A DNA stretch of 64,000 nt from an uncultured Verrucomicrobiae bacterium (GCA_943788245.1 CALSPN010000048.1:1-64000); one strand, 5' to 3'; shown: positions 37,620 through 49,000, counted from the stretch's first letter. Numbers and translations: made by a program. Notes: generated by a model from the sequence alone, not told the origin.

Positions 37620-38836
37620 GATAACTTGGGCCACATCATAACAGAAACTGGCGCTCCCTGAGCCAGAACTGTTCCTTCAGGCACGCTCAATAGACCATCG
37701 GATGTGGCCAGTGAACCAAGCGCATGTGATGCCTGATTTCTGCCGGACATGGATACCTCTCGGTCGGCATTCAATTGTACGCGCAGGAAAAGCCTTCTGT
37801 TCCCTGGATTGTTCATGGACTCTGTCAATATGCCCTGAATATGGGAATGCTGATATTTGCTGACGCCTCCCATCTTTACCAGAGCCGGATGCACAAACAG
37901 AGTAAAGGTAACCGTGGCAGAGCCGGGATTCCCGGGTAAACCAAAGACGGGCACAGATTTAATTTCCCCAAATACCAGAGGTTTTCCGGGCTTGATTCGA
38001 ATACGCCAAAAATCTATCTCACCCCCCAGAGACTCAAAAGCGGGTTTTATGAAATCATAATCACCCACAGAAACCCCGCCGCTTGTAACTATTGCATCGC
38101 ATTCCTCAACAGCCTTGGACAATGCCTGACAGGTCGCCTCCAAGCTGTCTTCAACAATAGGATAAACCACCGGTTCACACCCGGCACGCTGAACCAACGA
38201 TTTCAGCAATATACGATTACTTTCATAGATCCCCCCTGGAGTTAAAGGTTGCCCTGGTTCACATAATTCGGAGCCTGTGGCCAGAATACCAACACGGGGA
38301 CGACAATGCACAGAGCACCTTTGCAACCCGGTAGCCATGGCAAGTGAAACCTGAAAACCCGAGACACGGGTTCCAGGACTGACCAATGCATCCCCTTCTT
38401 TGACATCTTCCCCTTTGAACCGTACGCTTTCAAAAGGCCGCACGGAATCCAATACAAGAACGTGCTCATCACTCTCGCCCAATGTTCTGGTGTCCTCTTG
38501 CATCACGACTGCATCAGCACCTTGGGGCATCGGGGAGCCAGTGAATACTCTCAGACAAGTCCCGGGAACTATGATACTGTCGGAAACAGATCCTGCAGGC
38601 GATTCTCCCAAACATTTCAAGATTGCAGGCGCTTCCGCTGAGGCGGAGGTAAGATCAGAAGCCTTTACGGCATATCCATCCATCGCAGAATTATCCCAGG
38701 GAGGCAACGAAATACCGGCAATCAGAGACTCTGAGACAACCCTTCCTTCAGTCTCGGAGATGGAAACAAACTCCGATCCCAACGGATTCATCTTCACAAG
38801 GATTCGATCCAAAGCTTCTTCCATGGACAACAGCAT
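37616..38836 (-). CDS. moeA: Molybdopterin molybdenumtransferase
   Basis: Inserts molybdenum into molybdopterin in the last step of cofactor synthesis. 406 residues, normal length. Key signatures are LPPWDNSAMDGYAVKASD (about 40-57), GSPMPQGADAVVMQED, VTSGGVSVGDYDFIKPA (the MoCF-biosynthesis core) and VFGLPGNPGSATVTF. No other cofactor gene is adjacent, but fdhD lies 870 bases away on the same strand, which suggests a molybdenum- or tungsten-dependent formate dehydrogenase elsewhere in the genome. Confidence 0.95.
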   Translation of the reverse strand: MLLSMEEALDRILVKMNPLGSEFVSISETEGRVVSESLIAGISLPPWDNSAMDGYAVKASDLTSASAEAPAILKCLGESPAGSVSDSIIVPGTCLRVFTGSPMPQGADAVVMQEDTRTLGESDEHVLVLDSVRPFESVRFKGEDVKEGDALVSPGTRVSGFQVSLAMATGLQRCSVHCRPRVGILATGSELCEPGQPLTPGGIYESNRILLKSLVQRAGCEPVVYPIVEDSLEATCQALSKAVEECDAIVTSGGVSVGDYDFIKPAFESLGGEIDFWRIRIKPGKPLVFGEIKSVPVFGLPGNPGSATVTFTLFVHPALVKMGGVSKYQHSHIQGILTESMNNPGNRRLFLRVQLNADREVSMSGRNQASHALGSLATSDGLLSVPEGTVLAQGAPVSVMMWPKLS

Positions 38837-38941
38837 GAAAGCATCTTAATGTGTATCATTGAGGATATGAAAGCTTCGAGTCCCGCCTGATTTGGATTGC
38901 ATCCATTGAGTGCATAGCGGAACGTGAAGACCTGATCGCAA

Positions 38942-39685
38942 ATGACTGATAAGAGCATCCAAGAAAACGACTACTACGATCCTGGTGAAAACCGAGCCAA
39001 TCGGGTCCGGGATCTCTTTGATCGCATCGCGCGCCGTTATGATCTCATCAATGACGTTCAAAGCGGGGGACTCCATCGATGGTGGAAACGGACTGTCATC
39101 AAAGAAGCCGGTGATCTTCAGAATAAGGCAGCGCTTGATATCTGCTGCGGGACAGGAGATCTCTCCTTCGCCTTGGCAGCGCAAGGGGCAGAAACGACTG
39201 GATTGGATTTCAGCTCTGAAATGCTCTCTCAGGCCAGAAACAAGATTCTTGGGAAGCAACCAGAAGCCGATACTGTTCTGCCTGAGTTCCAGCAAGGGGA
39301 TGCTAGTGAACTACCCTATAAAAACGATACTTTTGATGTCGTGACCATGGCCTATGGTCTGCGAAATTTAAAGGATTGGAAATTGGGTTTGGCAGAAATG
39401 CACCGGGTCACACGCCCTGGGGGGCGCATGCTTATCCTGGATTTTGGTAAACCTCCCAATCCGTGGTGGAGATCAATATATTTTAACTACTTGAAATTAA
39501 TCGTGCCCGTCATGGGGTGGAGTTTGGTAGGTGACGCGGAAGCGTATCGGTATATTTTAACTTCCTTGCAACATTTCCCAGCACAGAGAGGTATCGAGGC
39601 GGCAATGATTCGCCTGAACTGCCGACATGTGCGCACGCGCCTGTTCCTCGGAGGAGTGATGAGCTTGAACGTCGGCGTAAAATAA
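38942..39685 (+). CDS. menG: Demethylmenaquinone / 2-methoxy-benzoquinol methyltransferase
   Basis: SAM-dependent methylation of the quinone ring in menaquinone (UbiE/MenG family) synthesis. 247 residues. RIARRYDLINDVQSGGLHRW is the family opening, LDICCGTGDLSFALA the SAM-binding motif I, FDVVTMAYGLRNLKDW the central signature, and RVTRPGGRMLILDF motif III. PVC bacteria usually use menaquinone, so menG is the more likely name than ubiE. It diverges from moeA and converges on fdhD with a 20-base gap. No other quinone gene is visible. Confidence 0.93.
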   Translation: MTDKSIQENDYYDPGENRANRVRDLFDRIARRYDLINDVQSGGLHRWWKRTVIKEAGDLQNKAALDICCGTGDLSFALAAQGAETTGLDFSSEMLSQARNKILGKQPEADTVLPEFQQGDASELPYKNDTFDVVTMAYGLRNLKDWKLGLAEMHRVTRPGGRMLILDFGKPPNPWWRSIYFNYLKLIVPVMGWSLVGDAEAYRYILTSLQHFPAQRGIEAAMIRLNCRHVRTRLFLGGVMSLNVGVK

Positions 39686-39704
39686 GAAATCGCCATCTCC
39701 TTCG

Positions 39705-40547
39705 CTAACCAGTCACCAGGCGATCGTGGCGACTGTAGACATTGAACCTGCCGCTGCGCATGAAGCCGATCAGGGTCTGCTGGTTTGCTTTTGCAAATTC
39801 CACTGCCAGACTCGAAGGAGCCGAAGCGCAGGCGATCGCAGGTATCTGGGCTGACAAGGCTTTTTGAACAATCTCAAAAGAAGCTCGGCTGGTTACAAAT
39901 AGAAGGTACTCTTCCAATTTTGAGTGACCTTTGCGGACCCTTGAACCAATCACCTTATCTACCGCATTGTGTCTCCCCACATCCTCCAGGATTTCGACTA
40001 ATTCACCTTTGAAGGTAAATAAAGCCGCTGCATGAAGTCCTCCTGTCTTTTCGAAGAGGGGTTGGCATTTTTTAACCGTGTCCAACAATCCATTCATCAC
40101 TCGCACAGAAATTCGCACTTCAGATTGCACTGCTGGAAACTTCGTATGAATACTCTCGATCGTTGATTTACCGCAAAGCCCACAACCCGAAGCGGCATAG
40201 CTGAATCGATGAAATTGATGATCCTCGAGAACTATATCCTGGCGCAGGAAAACATTGAGGATGTTATGATCCAGACCTGAACCTCGCTGGCAATGCGCCA
40301 CCTCAAGGATATCGTGCGGACTTTGAATAATCCCCTCACTCCAGAGATAGCCGGCAGCTAATTCCGGATCATGGCCAGGGGTTCGCATGGTGACAACCAG
40401 CGCCTTCCCTTGCACCCGGATCTCGAGGGGTTCTTCTATGGCGACAGGATCACGCGGTTGAATTGAGTATTTTTCACCAGAGTAAGCCACCACTTCGCAG
40501 TGCCGGATGGAGTTGAGTATTTCTTGATTGGGTGAGTGGTTGTGCAT
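39705..40547 (-). CDS. fdhD: Formate dehydrogenase accessory sulfurtransferase
   Basis: Transfers sulfur to the molybdenum cofactor so that formate dehydrogenase becomes active. 280 residues. IEEPLEIRVQGKALVVTMRT and PGHDPELAAGYLWSEGII are family segments; the catalytic cysteines are in SGCGLCGKSTIE (Cys-Gly-Leu-Cys); GGLHAAALF and LEDVGRHNAVDKVIG follow. The start codon overlaps the stop of the upstream esterase gene by one base, so translation is probably coupled. No formate dehydrogenase is in the window. Confidence 0.95.
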   Translation of the reverse strand: MHNHSPNQEILNSIRHCEVVAYSGEKYSIQPRDPVAIEEPLEIRVQGKALVVTMRTPGHDPELAAGYLWSEGIIQSPHDILEVAHCQRGSGLDHNILNVFLRQDIVLEDHQFHRFSYAASGCGLCGKSTIESIHTKFPAVQSEVRISVRVMNGLLDTVKKCQPLFEKTGGLHAAALFTFKGELVEILEDVGRHNAVDKVIGSRVRKGHSKLEEYLLFVTSRASFEIVQKALSAQIPAIACASAPSSLAVEFAKANQQTLIGFMRSGRFNVYSRHDRLVTG

Positions 40548-41428
40548 CAGGGAATAGGGTAATCCTCCCAGAGCCAGCGCAGTGTGTCGGGAAGAATGGC
40601 TCCTCCATGCTGACCACTGTGACTCCCCTCCCCCATGATGAATTGATATTCATAACCTTTAAACTGGAGAGCAGCAGCCATTTCCTGATTGGCAAGGGGC
40701 CAGTGTCCGTGAAGGTTATCCAAGTCGTTTGAACCTTCCTGGAGAAAAATTTTCAAGGGCTTCTTTTCCGTTTTTCTTATCAAGAAGGGATAAACGTGTC
40801 CACCTCGGATATTCACAAAACTCCCGATGTGACTGATCACTCGACCAAACGCATCCGGTCGCTCCCAGGCAGCCGTGAATGCCGCAATACCTCCCGAGCT
40901 GATACCACAAATCGCCCGTCCGGATGAGGCCTCTGTGATGAGGTAGTCGGATTCAATATGAGGCAGAAGTTCTTCCAGCAAAAACCGGACATATTGGTCC
41001 CCCAGAGAGTCGTATTCAAAACTTCGATTCTTCCTGGCAGCTTGACCTGGGCCGGAAGAAGGAACTTCCCCTGGATTGATGAACAAGCCGATGGTGACCG
41101 GCATCTCACCACGGTGAATGAGATGATCGAACACCGTTGGCGTACGAAAGCTACCCTGATCATTCACATAACTTCGACCGTCATTGAAGACCATCAAACA
41201 AGCGGGCTTGGATGCATCATACTGAGCTGGCACATAGACCCAATAATCGCGAATCGTCCCAGGAAAAATGTCACTGTGCCAGACATCATGATGCAGGACT
41301 CCCCTGGGCACGCCCGGTTGGGGTTTGGAATCTGGGCTCAGAGAATAATCCACCGCGGACACCATGTGCGTGATCAGCAGCGGTATGAGAACACTGGTGG
41401 ATCGAAATAAATCAAAAATGGACCTCAT
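40547..41428 (-). CDS. Secreted esterase, alpha/beta-hydrolase of the enterochelin-esterase type
   Basis: About 293 residues from ATG 41428, which places a signal peptide (FDLFRSTSVLIPLLITHMVS) at the N-terminus; an earlier in-frame start adds 40 residues without family sequence. The esterase fold is shown by DIFPGTIRDYWVYVPAQYD, PACLMVFNDGRSYV, the nucleophile elbow ICGISSGGIAAF (Gly-x-Ser-x-Gly) and a late His in GEGSHSGQHGG. Related PVC proteins act on plant-polymer esters or iron chelates; the substrate is unknown. It is coupled to fdhD by a TGATG overlap, an odd pairing. Confidence 0.88.
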   Translation of the reverse strand: MRSIFDLFRSTSVLIPLLITHMVSAVDYSLSPDSKPQPGVPRGVLHHDVWHSDIFPGTIRDYWVYVPAQYDASKPACLMVFNDGRSYVNDQGSFRTPTVFDHLIHRGEMPVTIGLFINPGEVPSSGPGQAARKNRSFEYDSLGDQYVRFLLEELLPHIESDYLITEASSGRAICGISSGGIAAFTAAWERPDAFGRVISHIGSFVNIRGGHVYPFLIRKTEKKPLKIFLQEGSNDLDNLHGHWPLANQEMAAALQFKGYEYQFIMGEGSHSGQHGGAILPDTLRWLWEDYPIP

Positions 41429-41672
41429 GTTAGTTTTTAAAAGATAACTGTCCCCCCATCCTTCAGCCAGTCCAAAAGAAACCATTCTCAATGGCCATGT
41501 TATACTGATTCTCACAGAGATTGGGCTTCCGGTTATTTGAATAAACACATTCGAACATACAAAATGTCATCTCGAAGGGCGACAGAAGGAGCAAGGCAAA
41601 ACCAATCACGCACAGAAAAAGTAGCTTGTCGATTGATCGACTGGTTGTATGTCTTTATTAGAGAATGCTTTC

Positions 41673-44600
41673 TTATTCGGATGGCTGAGCCAGATATTCG
41701 ATCAATGCCTTCAAATCTTCTCGAGGTAAGGCTTCAAAACCGACAGGCATGATCGAATTATTGGATACCTCCAAAGTCTCGATATCGTTTCTTCGGATCA
41801 CATGCTTCTGTGCCGCGACATCCAGTATTTCAACCGTTGTCTGAGTTTCAGCTTCAAGTCGGCCGGAAATAACTTCTCCATCCGCGGTTTCCACAGTCCA
41901 CATGCGATAATTAGCTTCAACTGAACGGTTCGGATCCAAAATCTCGAGCAGGATGTCAGAGCGATCACGGGCGTTAATACCTGTCAGTTCTGGACCGACC
42001 GGACCGCCTTGGCCATTGAGCAAATGACAGACGGCACAGTTTTCTGCAAACACCGTCTTGCCGCGCTGCGCATTCCCTTTTTCTTTTGCAATGGGTAGGA
42101 GGGCTTTGACCAATGCAGCGCGATCTTGCGAAATACCAACATTTGTATCTGCCATCTCATTGGCCCGACGAGCCACTCGAGGGTCGGGGTTCTGGCGTAA
42201 TTGAGACCAGTGCTCGGGAGCGAGATCGGTTCGACTGATACGATCATCCTTCACCCCGTCCAGCAGCGCCATCGTCCACTCTGCACGCCGTATCAAAACT
42301 CCAACAGCAACCCGACGCGCTGCGGGTGTTAGTCTAGACCAGGCATTCACAAGAAGACGTCCAGTGTCGCCATGACGACTCACACTCAAAGCATCAATCA
42401 ATCCGCTGGCTAGAGCAGGTGTGCTCAATAACTGAACCTGGGCCAGGGTTAGCTTGATGACTTCGGGCTCATCTTCAAGTTCGATCAATCGTTTGACAGC
42501 TGCGACGCGGTCTTCTTCAGCTGTTTTGGCGTCCTTCACCTGAGCCATGAGATGATTGATGATCGCGCCCTGAGTCGCGCTGAAGATTTCTTCTTTCCCC
42601 CACCGAACGGATAAGGCGAGCAAACGGTCTCGGGTCCGTGCAGGCAAAGACAGCATGAGAGTTTGAAGAGCCGCCTCGTGAGATTCGGTAATTTGAGGAG
42701 CCACCCCTTCCGGCCAGCTGGATCGCAATGTATCCAACACCAGGGTTGCAAGATCAGGAGACGCGTTCTTCAGGGCAGTAAGGGTGCCTACAATACTGTC
42801 CACGGGACCACGCTGTGCGTAGTGAGATGTCACCACACGTATCACACGGCCAAGCTCACCCGCAAAACCACTCCCCGGAGCGCGAACCAATGTGACATCA
42901 TCGAACCAGGCTGTTCCGCTGCAGCGCCCCCAGCCTCCATACAAGCAATTGATGGTGATGAATTCGAGCGCTCCTGTATTGAATGTCAACTCCACATGAG
43001 TCCAATCCTGAGTCCCGGTTACCGCGAGAGTTCCTCCACCGACCGGATCCTGCAGTTCATGAATGTTGAACATCGCACCTCTTGCACCGCTTATTTTGAC
43101 GACACCCTCGGTTTTGATCCAGCCGCTGAGTTGGTAGTCAGTGTGAGGTTTGACCCGGATGCGCGTTGCCCAACTGAGGTCTCCCCCTTTCTCGGATGAG
43201 ATTTGGACAGCGCGTCCTCCTGTATGTGCATTATTGGACAGCGAGAAGGTTCCTTGCCCACTGTGCGTGACCGGATCCCATCGGGCCGGGGTGCCATCAC
43301 TTTCAGACTCAAAGGAGCTGTTGCGAATCAAGTTAGAAGCTTTTCCGGGTGCTTGCCGGGTTCCCACAGGATTGAAATCAGACAGCATCGCTTGAAGAAA
43401 GCCAGCGTCATGACGGGCAGCTGCGGCCGTCGCAGCGTCCGCAATCCAGACATCTCCAGCATTCTCAGACGATTGAAGCATCTCAAAAACCGCCTGCCCG
43501 GATTCCAGATTTGCTTGCATTTCGGAGAGGGCCAACAGTGACGCCAGGCGCACCTTGGCATCCTCGTCTTCCAGAAGACCACTTGCCAGCAAGGTCTCCA
43601 ATCCCTGAGTGTTCCTCGGCAGCACGGAGACAGCTGCCTTGCGCACTGAGGCAGAAGGATGAACCAGTGCATCAAAAACCGCTTCGGTGGAAGCGGTGTG
43701 TGAGCCATCCATCAAGCCCAGTCCATGCAATGTCCAAAGCGCATGAACAGCCGCAGGATTCAGGCCCAGGGCATCTAGGCTTGTGTCCCGAATCAAAGCA
43801 TGCAAATCATCCGTAACATCTCGAAGTCCACGCTCAACAAGCAGGCGCTGCGCGTGCATCCGCCAAAGCAAATTGTCATTTTTCAAAGCGGTAACAAGTG
43901 ATGAACCTGACGCACCCGATGCCGCAAGTCCACCTTCAGGCCCAGCACCCAATTGAGCTCCCCTGTGAGTTACCCGGTAAATACGCCCGTGCGTTTTGTC
44001 ACGCAGAGGAGTGTCGTAAGCATTGCCTTTGCCAGTTTCAAAACCGATGGGTGTCGGATTGTGCTGAATGATGTAATTATACCAGTCAACGACCCAAAGG
44101 GCACCATCGGGCCCCACTTCAGCATAGATAGGTGATGTCCATTCATCATCACTCGCCAGGAAATTCCTGACATTATGCGCCACAAAATCCGCACCTCTCG
44201 CCTCAAGAAGGAACATCCCCAACAGGTGCCCTGTGGGTTCTGCAACGAATTGTGCCCGATTCCAATATCGTTCCGGAAAATGGCGTGCCGTATAAATAGC
44301 ACTTCCCGAGCCAGCAGTATATTTCCCATGCCAGTCGACTTGTCGGATCTTCTGGGTGATCGGATAAAATTTCTGACTATCTGCGATGGACTCCAGACGA
44401 CTGGCAGACCAACCATTCACGGCTTCGTAATATCGATTGGCAATGGGCATATACATGCTCGCATTACCATTCGCAGTTGAACCAATGACAACGTTGTCCT
44501 CGGTTAAAGCTAACCCCCATGTGTTGTTGTTGCTGGATCTGACAAATTCCAGCGCTGTGCCGTCAGGTTTGAAGCGAAAGATTCCCTGCCCGAAACGCAT

Positions 44601-45935
44601 GTCCTTCCCCCCCACATTGCCATTGAACCCGGAGTATCCCACAACACCCCATATCCAGTTGTCGAATCCATAGCGCAAGTTACTTGCTGTCGCATGCGTA
44701 TCGCGAATTCCCCACCCCTCAAAAAGGACTTTGCTTTGATCCGCACGATCATCTCCGTCGGTGTCGGCAAACCATTCTGTTTTTCCAGAATGAATCACAA
44801 TCACACCATCATTGGCAAAAATAAAACTGGTGGGCACACTCAACTTATCAACAAACGTCGTGTATTTGTCGGCCTTACCATCGCCATCGGTATCCTCGAT
44901 TATTTTCAATCGATCGTTGCCCTCTCCCTCCGATTGCAGACGGTTGGGATAATCCACAGATTCAGCGATCCACAAGCGACCTCGCTCGTCAAATGCCAAC
45001 CACAAAGGCTTGATGATTTCTGGCTCAGAAGCAAAGAGCTTGTGTTCGAATTCAGGGAAAGTCACAAGATGCTTCTGAGATTTCTCGGGACTCAAGGGCT
45101 TCTGCATGGTCATGATGGGTTCGCCTTGAGTTCCCCATCGAGCATTTGCCGTGTAGTTGGGCAAACGATCCGATGATTTCTCATATTCAAAATCAGCCAA
45201 TCCCTCGACAGGTTTCAAAACGGTGTGCGAGCGACCAGAAGCCCAGCGAACCCCTCTTTCAATCAGCGCGTGAAATCCCTCATTCGACCAGGTTCGGTGA
45301 TCATGCCCCCATGCCGTGTAGAACACGCGACCTTTTCCGTGCTCGCGCACCCAGGTCCATGGCTCTGCACCTTCGTCGTCTCTCCTGACTGATAGAACAG
45401 TACGATCGTCATTATGCTTTGCATGAACATACGATTCATCCCAGGATTCGATTTCCTCCAGGCCACGGGTCACTGGATGATCGTGATCGGTAATGGATTC
45501 CTTAAAAACGCCGGTGCCGTGGCGTTTGAACTGCGCCCCCACAAGTTCGATATATTTTGGAGAATTATGAAAACAGTAGCTCGCGCAATGAATCGGCACC
45601 AACCCTCCACCAGCGAATACAAAGTCAAGCATGGCTGATTCCTGTTCAGCGCTTATTTCGGTCACGTTGGCATAAATGGCAAGTACATCATATCCGGCCA
45701 GCTTGGACGGATGGATGTCACGCATGTCATCGGTATAGGTTAGCTCAATGCCCTTGGAGGAAAGAGCGGGCTGGAGCAGTTCAAACCTCTCGGCAGGACG
45801 GTGAGGCCCATTATCCCCGAGAAAAAGAACTCGAATCAAATCACTCCCATGCCCTGAGGCCTGGACAGAACCCGTTTTCAATTGCAAAAGAAAACACAGC
45901 ACTGTTAACAAAAAGATACGGTATGGAACATTCAT
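41673..45935 (-). CDS. Giant secreted PVC-type dehydrogenase with ThuA, HEAT, carbohydrate-binding-like and cytochrome c domains
   Basis: About 1,420 residues from ATG 45935 (MNVPYRIFLLTVLCFLLQLK), chosen because it opens a signal peptide. Order: ThuA glutamine-amidotransferase-like domain (about 30-250; FAGGGLVPIHCASYCFH), PVC membrane-bound-dehydrogenase beta-propeller (about 300-690; ERGRLWIAESVDYPNR, WFADTDGDDRADQ), HEAT repeats (about 730-880), a jelly-roll resembling carbohydrate-binding modules (about 905-1065; NLIRNSSFESESDGTPARWD), more HEAT-like helices, and a C-terminal cytochrome c-like domain with FAENCAVCHLLNGQGG. Such proteins are thought to oxidise sugars or alcohols outside the cell and pass electrons to the attached haem; no reaction is proven. 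It diverges from the CotH gene, with about 110 bases between the starts. Confidence 0.85.
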   Translation of the reverse strand: MNVPYRIFLLTVLCFLLQLKTGSVQASGHGSDLIRVLFLGDNGPHRPAERFELLQPALSSKGIELTYTDDMRDIHPSKLAGYDVLAIYANVTEISAEQESAMLDFVFAGGGLVPIHCASYCFHNSPKYIELVGAQFKRHGTGVFKESITDHDHPVTRGLEEIESWDESYVHAKHNDDRTVLSVRRDDEGAEPWTWVREHGKGRVFYTAWGHDHRTWSNEGFHALIERGVRWASGRSHTVLKPVEGLADFEYEKSSDRLPNYTANARWGTQGEPIMTMQKPLSPEKSQKHLVTFPEFEHKLFASEPEIIKPLWLAFDERGRLWIAESVDYPNRLQSEGEGNDRLKIIEDTDGDGKADKYTTFVDKLSVPTSFIFANDGVIVIHSGKTEWFADTDGDDRADQSKVLFEGWGIRDTHATASNLRYGFDNWIWGVVGYSGFNGNVGGKDMRFGQGIFRFKPDGTALEFVRSSNNNTWGLALTEDNVVIGSTANGNASMYMPIANRYYEAVNGWSASRLESIADSQKFYPITQKIRQVDWHGKYTAGSGSAIYTARHFPERYWNRAQFVAEPTGHLLGMFLLEARGADFVAHNVRNFLASDDEWTSPIYAEVGPDGALWVVDWYNYIIQHNPTPIGFETGKGNAYDTPLRDKTHGRIYRVTHRGAQLGAGPEGGLAASGASGSSLVTALKNDNLLWRMHAQRLLVERGLRDVTDDLHALIRDTSLDALGLNPAAVHALWTLHGLGLMDGSHTASTEAVFDALVHPSASVRKAAVSVLPRNTQGLETLLASGLLEDEDAKVRLASLLALSEMQANLESGQAVFEMLQSSENAGDVWIADAATAAAARHDAGFLQAMLSDFNPVGTRQAPGKASNLIRNSSFESESDGTPARWDPVTHSGQGTFSLSNNAHTGGRAVQISSEKGGDLSWATRIRVKPHTDYQLSGWIKTEGVVKISGARGAMFNIHELQDPVGGGTLAVTGTQDWTHVELTFNTGALEFITINCLYGGWGRCSGTAWFDDVTLVRAPGSGFAGELGRVIRVVTSHYAQRGPVDSIVGTLTALKNASPDLATLVLDTLRSSWPEGVAPQITESHEAALQTLMLSLPARTRDRLLALSVRWGKEEIFSATQGAIINHLMAQVKDAKTAEEDRVAAVKRLIELEDEPEVIKLTLAQVQLLSTPALASGLIDALSVSRHGDTGRLLVNAWSRLTPAARRVAVGVLIRRAEWTMALLDGVKDDRISRTDLAPEHWSQLRQNPDPRVARRANEMADTNVGISQDRAALVKALLPIAKEKGNAQRGKTVFAENCAVCHLLNGQGGPVGPELTGINARDRSDILLEILDPNRSVEANYRMWTVETADGEVISGRLEAETQTTVEILDVAAQKHVIRRNDIETLEVSNNSIMPVGFEALPREDLKALIEYLAQPSE

Positions 45936-46043
45936 TAGATTTAGATTACATAACAGGTCAGCAGCAGGACATAAACAACAAAAGAATTTCATATATTCAG
46001 ATCTGAAATTTGGATCAAATCCTGCTAACAGTAATTCTCAATC

Positions 46044-49000
46044 ATGATTAAGATTTTATTTCACCAAGCTTCAAGACTAATGACTACAAACAGTTTAAAA
46101 TTTTTAGTCACCTTGATGCTTGCAATGGCAGGCCTTCAGATATCACGTGCCCAGACGATTATCATTTCAGAATTCATGGCGTCCAATGGTGAAACGACCA
46201 TTGACGACGAAGACAATCGCTCTGATTGGATCGAACTGCATAACCCGGGATTCAGTGCGATCAACCTGGAAGGATGGGCATTGACGGACGATCCGACTCA
46301 CACGGACATCTGGACTTTTCCATCCATCACACTCTTTCCCAACAGCTATCTGGTCGTTTTTGCCTCTAACAAAGATCGGAAAAACCCGGGAGCCCCGTTG
46401 CACACAAGCTTCAATCTGAACAGGGAGGGAGAATACCTGGCGCTCCTGGATCCGGACGGAAACCCCTCGACCGAATTTGCCCCGGCATATCCTGAGCAGA
46501 CCACAGATGTTTCCTATGGCAGAGGTGTGGTGAAAGCGGATGAAACCGTAATCATTCCAAACAGAGCACCCGCTAAGGCACTGATCCCCGCCAATGGCAC
46601 ACTTGGCAGAAGCTGGACACAACCTGATTTTGATGATGGTGATTGGAAATCTGGGCGAACAGGAATAGGATACGATTACCAGGGGTTGATCAATTTAGAC
46701 GTACGTAACATGCGGGGGGAAAACGAAACCGTGTATGCACGTATCCCATTTGCGTTCGAAGAAAATACAAATTTGGATACGTTGATTTTACGTATACGTT
46801 ACGATGACGGGTTTATTGCTTATTTAAACGGCACAGTGATTGCCAGAGACAACGCTCCCAGCAATCCAGATTGGCAGTCGGCTGCTACTCTCAACCGACC
46901 CGACAACATCGCCGTCAATGCCGTCGATGTGAACATTTCATCCGCCATTGATTTGTTGGAGACCGGTGGAAATGTGTTGGCTATTCAGGGTTTGAATCAG
47001 GGCATCAATAGCTCGGATATCCTGATCCTGCCCGAGCTGATCGCTCAGCTTCAATCAGACGCGCCCGAAACATTTGGTTTCATGCTGGCTCCCTCACCAG
47101 GCCTCCCCAACAACGACTCCATTCAAGGAATCACTTCATCTGTTGAGTTTTCGGTCGCCAGTCAGGTGTTCGACGAGTCCTTCTCTCTGGAACTGAGCCT
47201 CCCTCAGGACGCATTACCCGGAACTGAAATCCGTTACACGGAAGATGGAACGCGGCCGAATTCCTCATCCAACCTTTACACAACCCCATTGCAGGTTTCT
47301 GAAACCGTTCAGATCAGGGCTATCTCGGTTTTACCCGGTAAAGGCCAAAGCACTGTGACCAGCGAAAGTTATACTGGACTCAATGCTCAAACACGGAATT
47401 TCAATTCCAACCTCCCCGTGGTGGTTCTGGAAAACTACCAGAGTGGACGCCCTCCACAAAATTCAAAACAGGCTTCTTTCATGATGCTTTACGAGCCCAA
47501 TGACGGCCGTACCCGATTTAATCAAGCACCCACCATCAGCACACGCTCAGGCATCAAAGTGCGCGGTTCCAGCACATCAGGGCGATCTAAACCTTCAATG
47601 AGCATGGAAGCATGGGACGAGTTTGATCAGAACAAAAACATTGCGCCGCTGGGAATGCCGAGTGAATCAGATTGGGTATTATGGGGTCCATATAACTTCG
47701 ATCTCAGCTTGATGCACAACCCGTTTATCTACGAGCTGAGCAACCAGATCGGCCGATATGCGACTCGCACACGTTTTGTGGAGGTCTTTTTGAACACAGA
47801 CGGAGGGCCACTGGATTCCAATGATTATTATGGAGTCTATGCGTTGATGGAAAAAATCAGTCGTGATCAGGATCGTGTGGATGTGGCAAGGATTTTCCCT
47901 GAACACAATCAGGAGCCCGGCGTCACAGGTGGTTATATTTTCAAAATAGATCGAGCCGATCCCGGTGACTCAGGGTTCGGTGGAGCAGGTCAAAACATCC
48001 GCTACGTTTACCCCAAGGAAGTAGAAATCGAACGCCCTGAGCGTAATGATCAGGAGAGCTATATTCGTAGTTTCTTTCAGGAAATGAATCGTAGGCTCAG
48101 AGGCTCTTCGTTGACTGACGGAGAGGAAGGTTATGCCGGACTGATAGACGTTGATGCTGCGATTGATCATCATCTTTTGAACGTGCTCGCTTTTAATGTC
48201 GATGCACTGCGGCTGAGCGGTTATTTCCACAAACCACGAGGCGGCAAACTTACTTTTGGTCCCATCTGGGATTTTGACCGCGCATTGGGTTCCACCGATG
48301 GTCGGGACCGCAACCCACGCACGTGGCGAAGTGCCAATGGAGATCGCGGCACCGATTTTTTCAACTACCCCTGGTGGAGAGACATGTTCAGGGATTTGGA
48401 TTTCTTTCAACGCTATATCGATCGCTACCAGACGTTCCGACGCTCTGAATTCAGCAATCGAAATATCAACGCCATCATTGATTCCATGGCCGATGAACTT
48501 CGCGAGGCTCAAAAACGCAATTTGTCACGATGGAACCAACGTCCCCGAGGTTCCAATGGTGGCACCTATCAGGGTGAAATAGATTATATGAAAGATTGGC
48601 TTGAGGATCGAATGGAGTTCATGGACGGTGAATTCGTTGACGCTCCCCTGCTCGGTGTTTCTTCACTGGGTGAAAGCAAAGTTGTCTCCCTGAGCTCCCG
48701 AGATGGCGGCGTGATTTATTACACAACCGATGGCACCGATCCACGACTGCCAGGCGGAAACCCCTCAGGGAAAGCTTCCATCTACAAGAGTACGATCGAA
48801 TTCAGCACTTCAACAACCATCACCGCACGCGTTTTCAATGAGAATCACCGGAGTCGTACTGGATCCAATAATCCTCCTTTATCAAGCAAATGGTCTGGCC
48901 CATCCACTCGACTGATTTCGTTGAGCGTTCCCCCAAGAGCGGGGGAATTGATCGTCAGCGAGATTCACTACAATCCACAGTCTGCGAACAACGAGGAATT

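Noticed and set aside
42663-43199. 178-codon plus-strand frame
   Set aside because: Antisense to the giant dehydrogenase and rich in improbable Cys/Pro/His runs.
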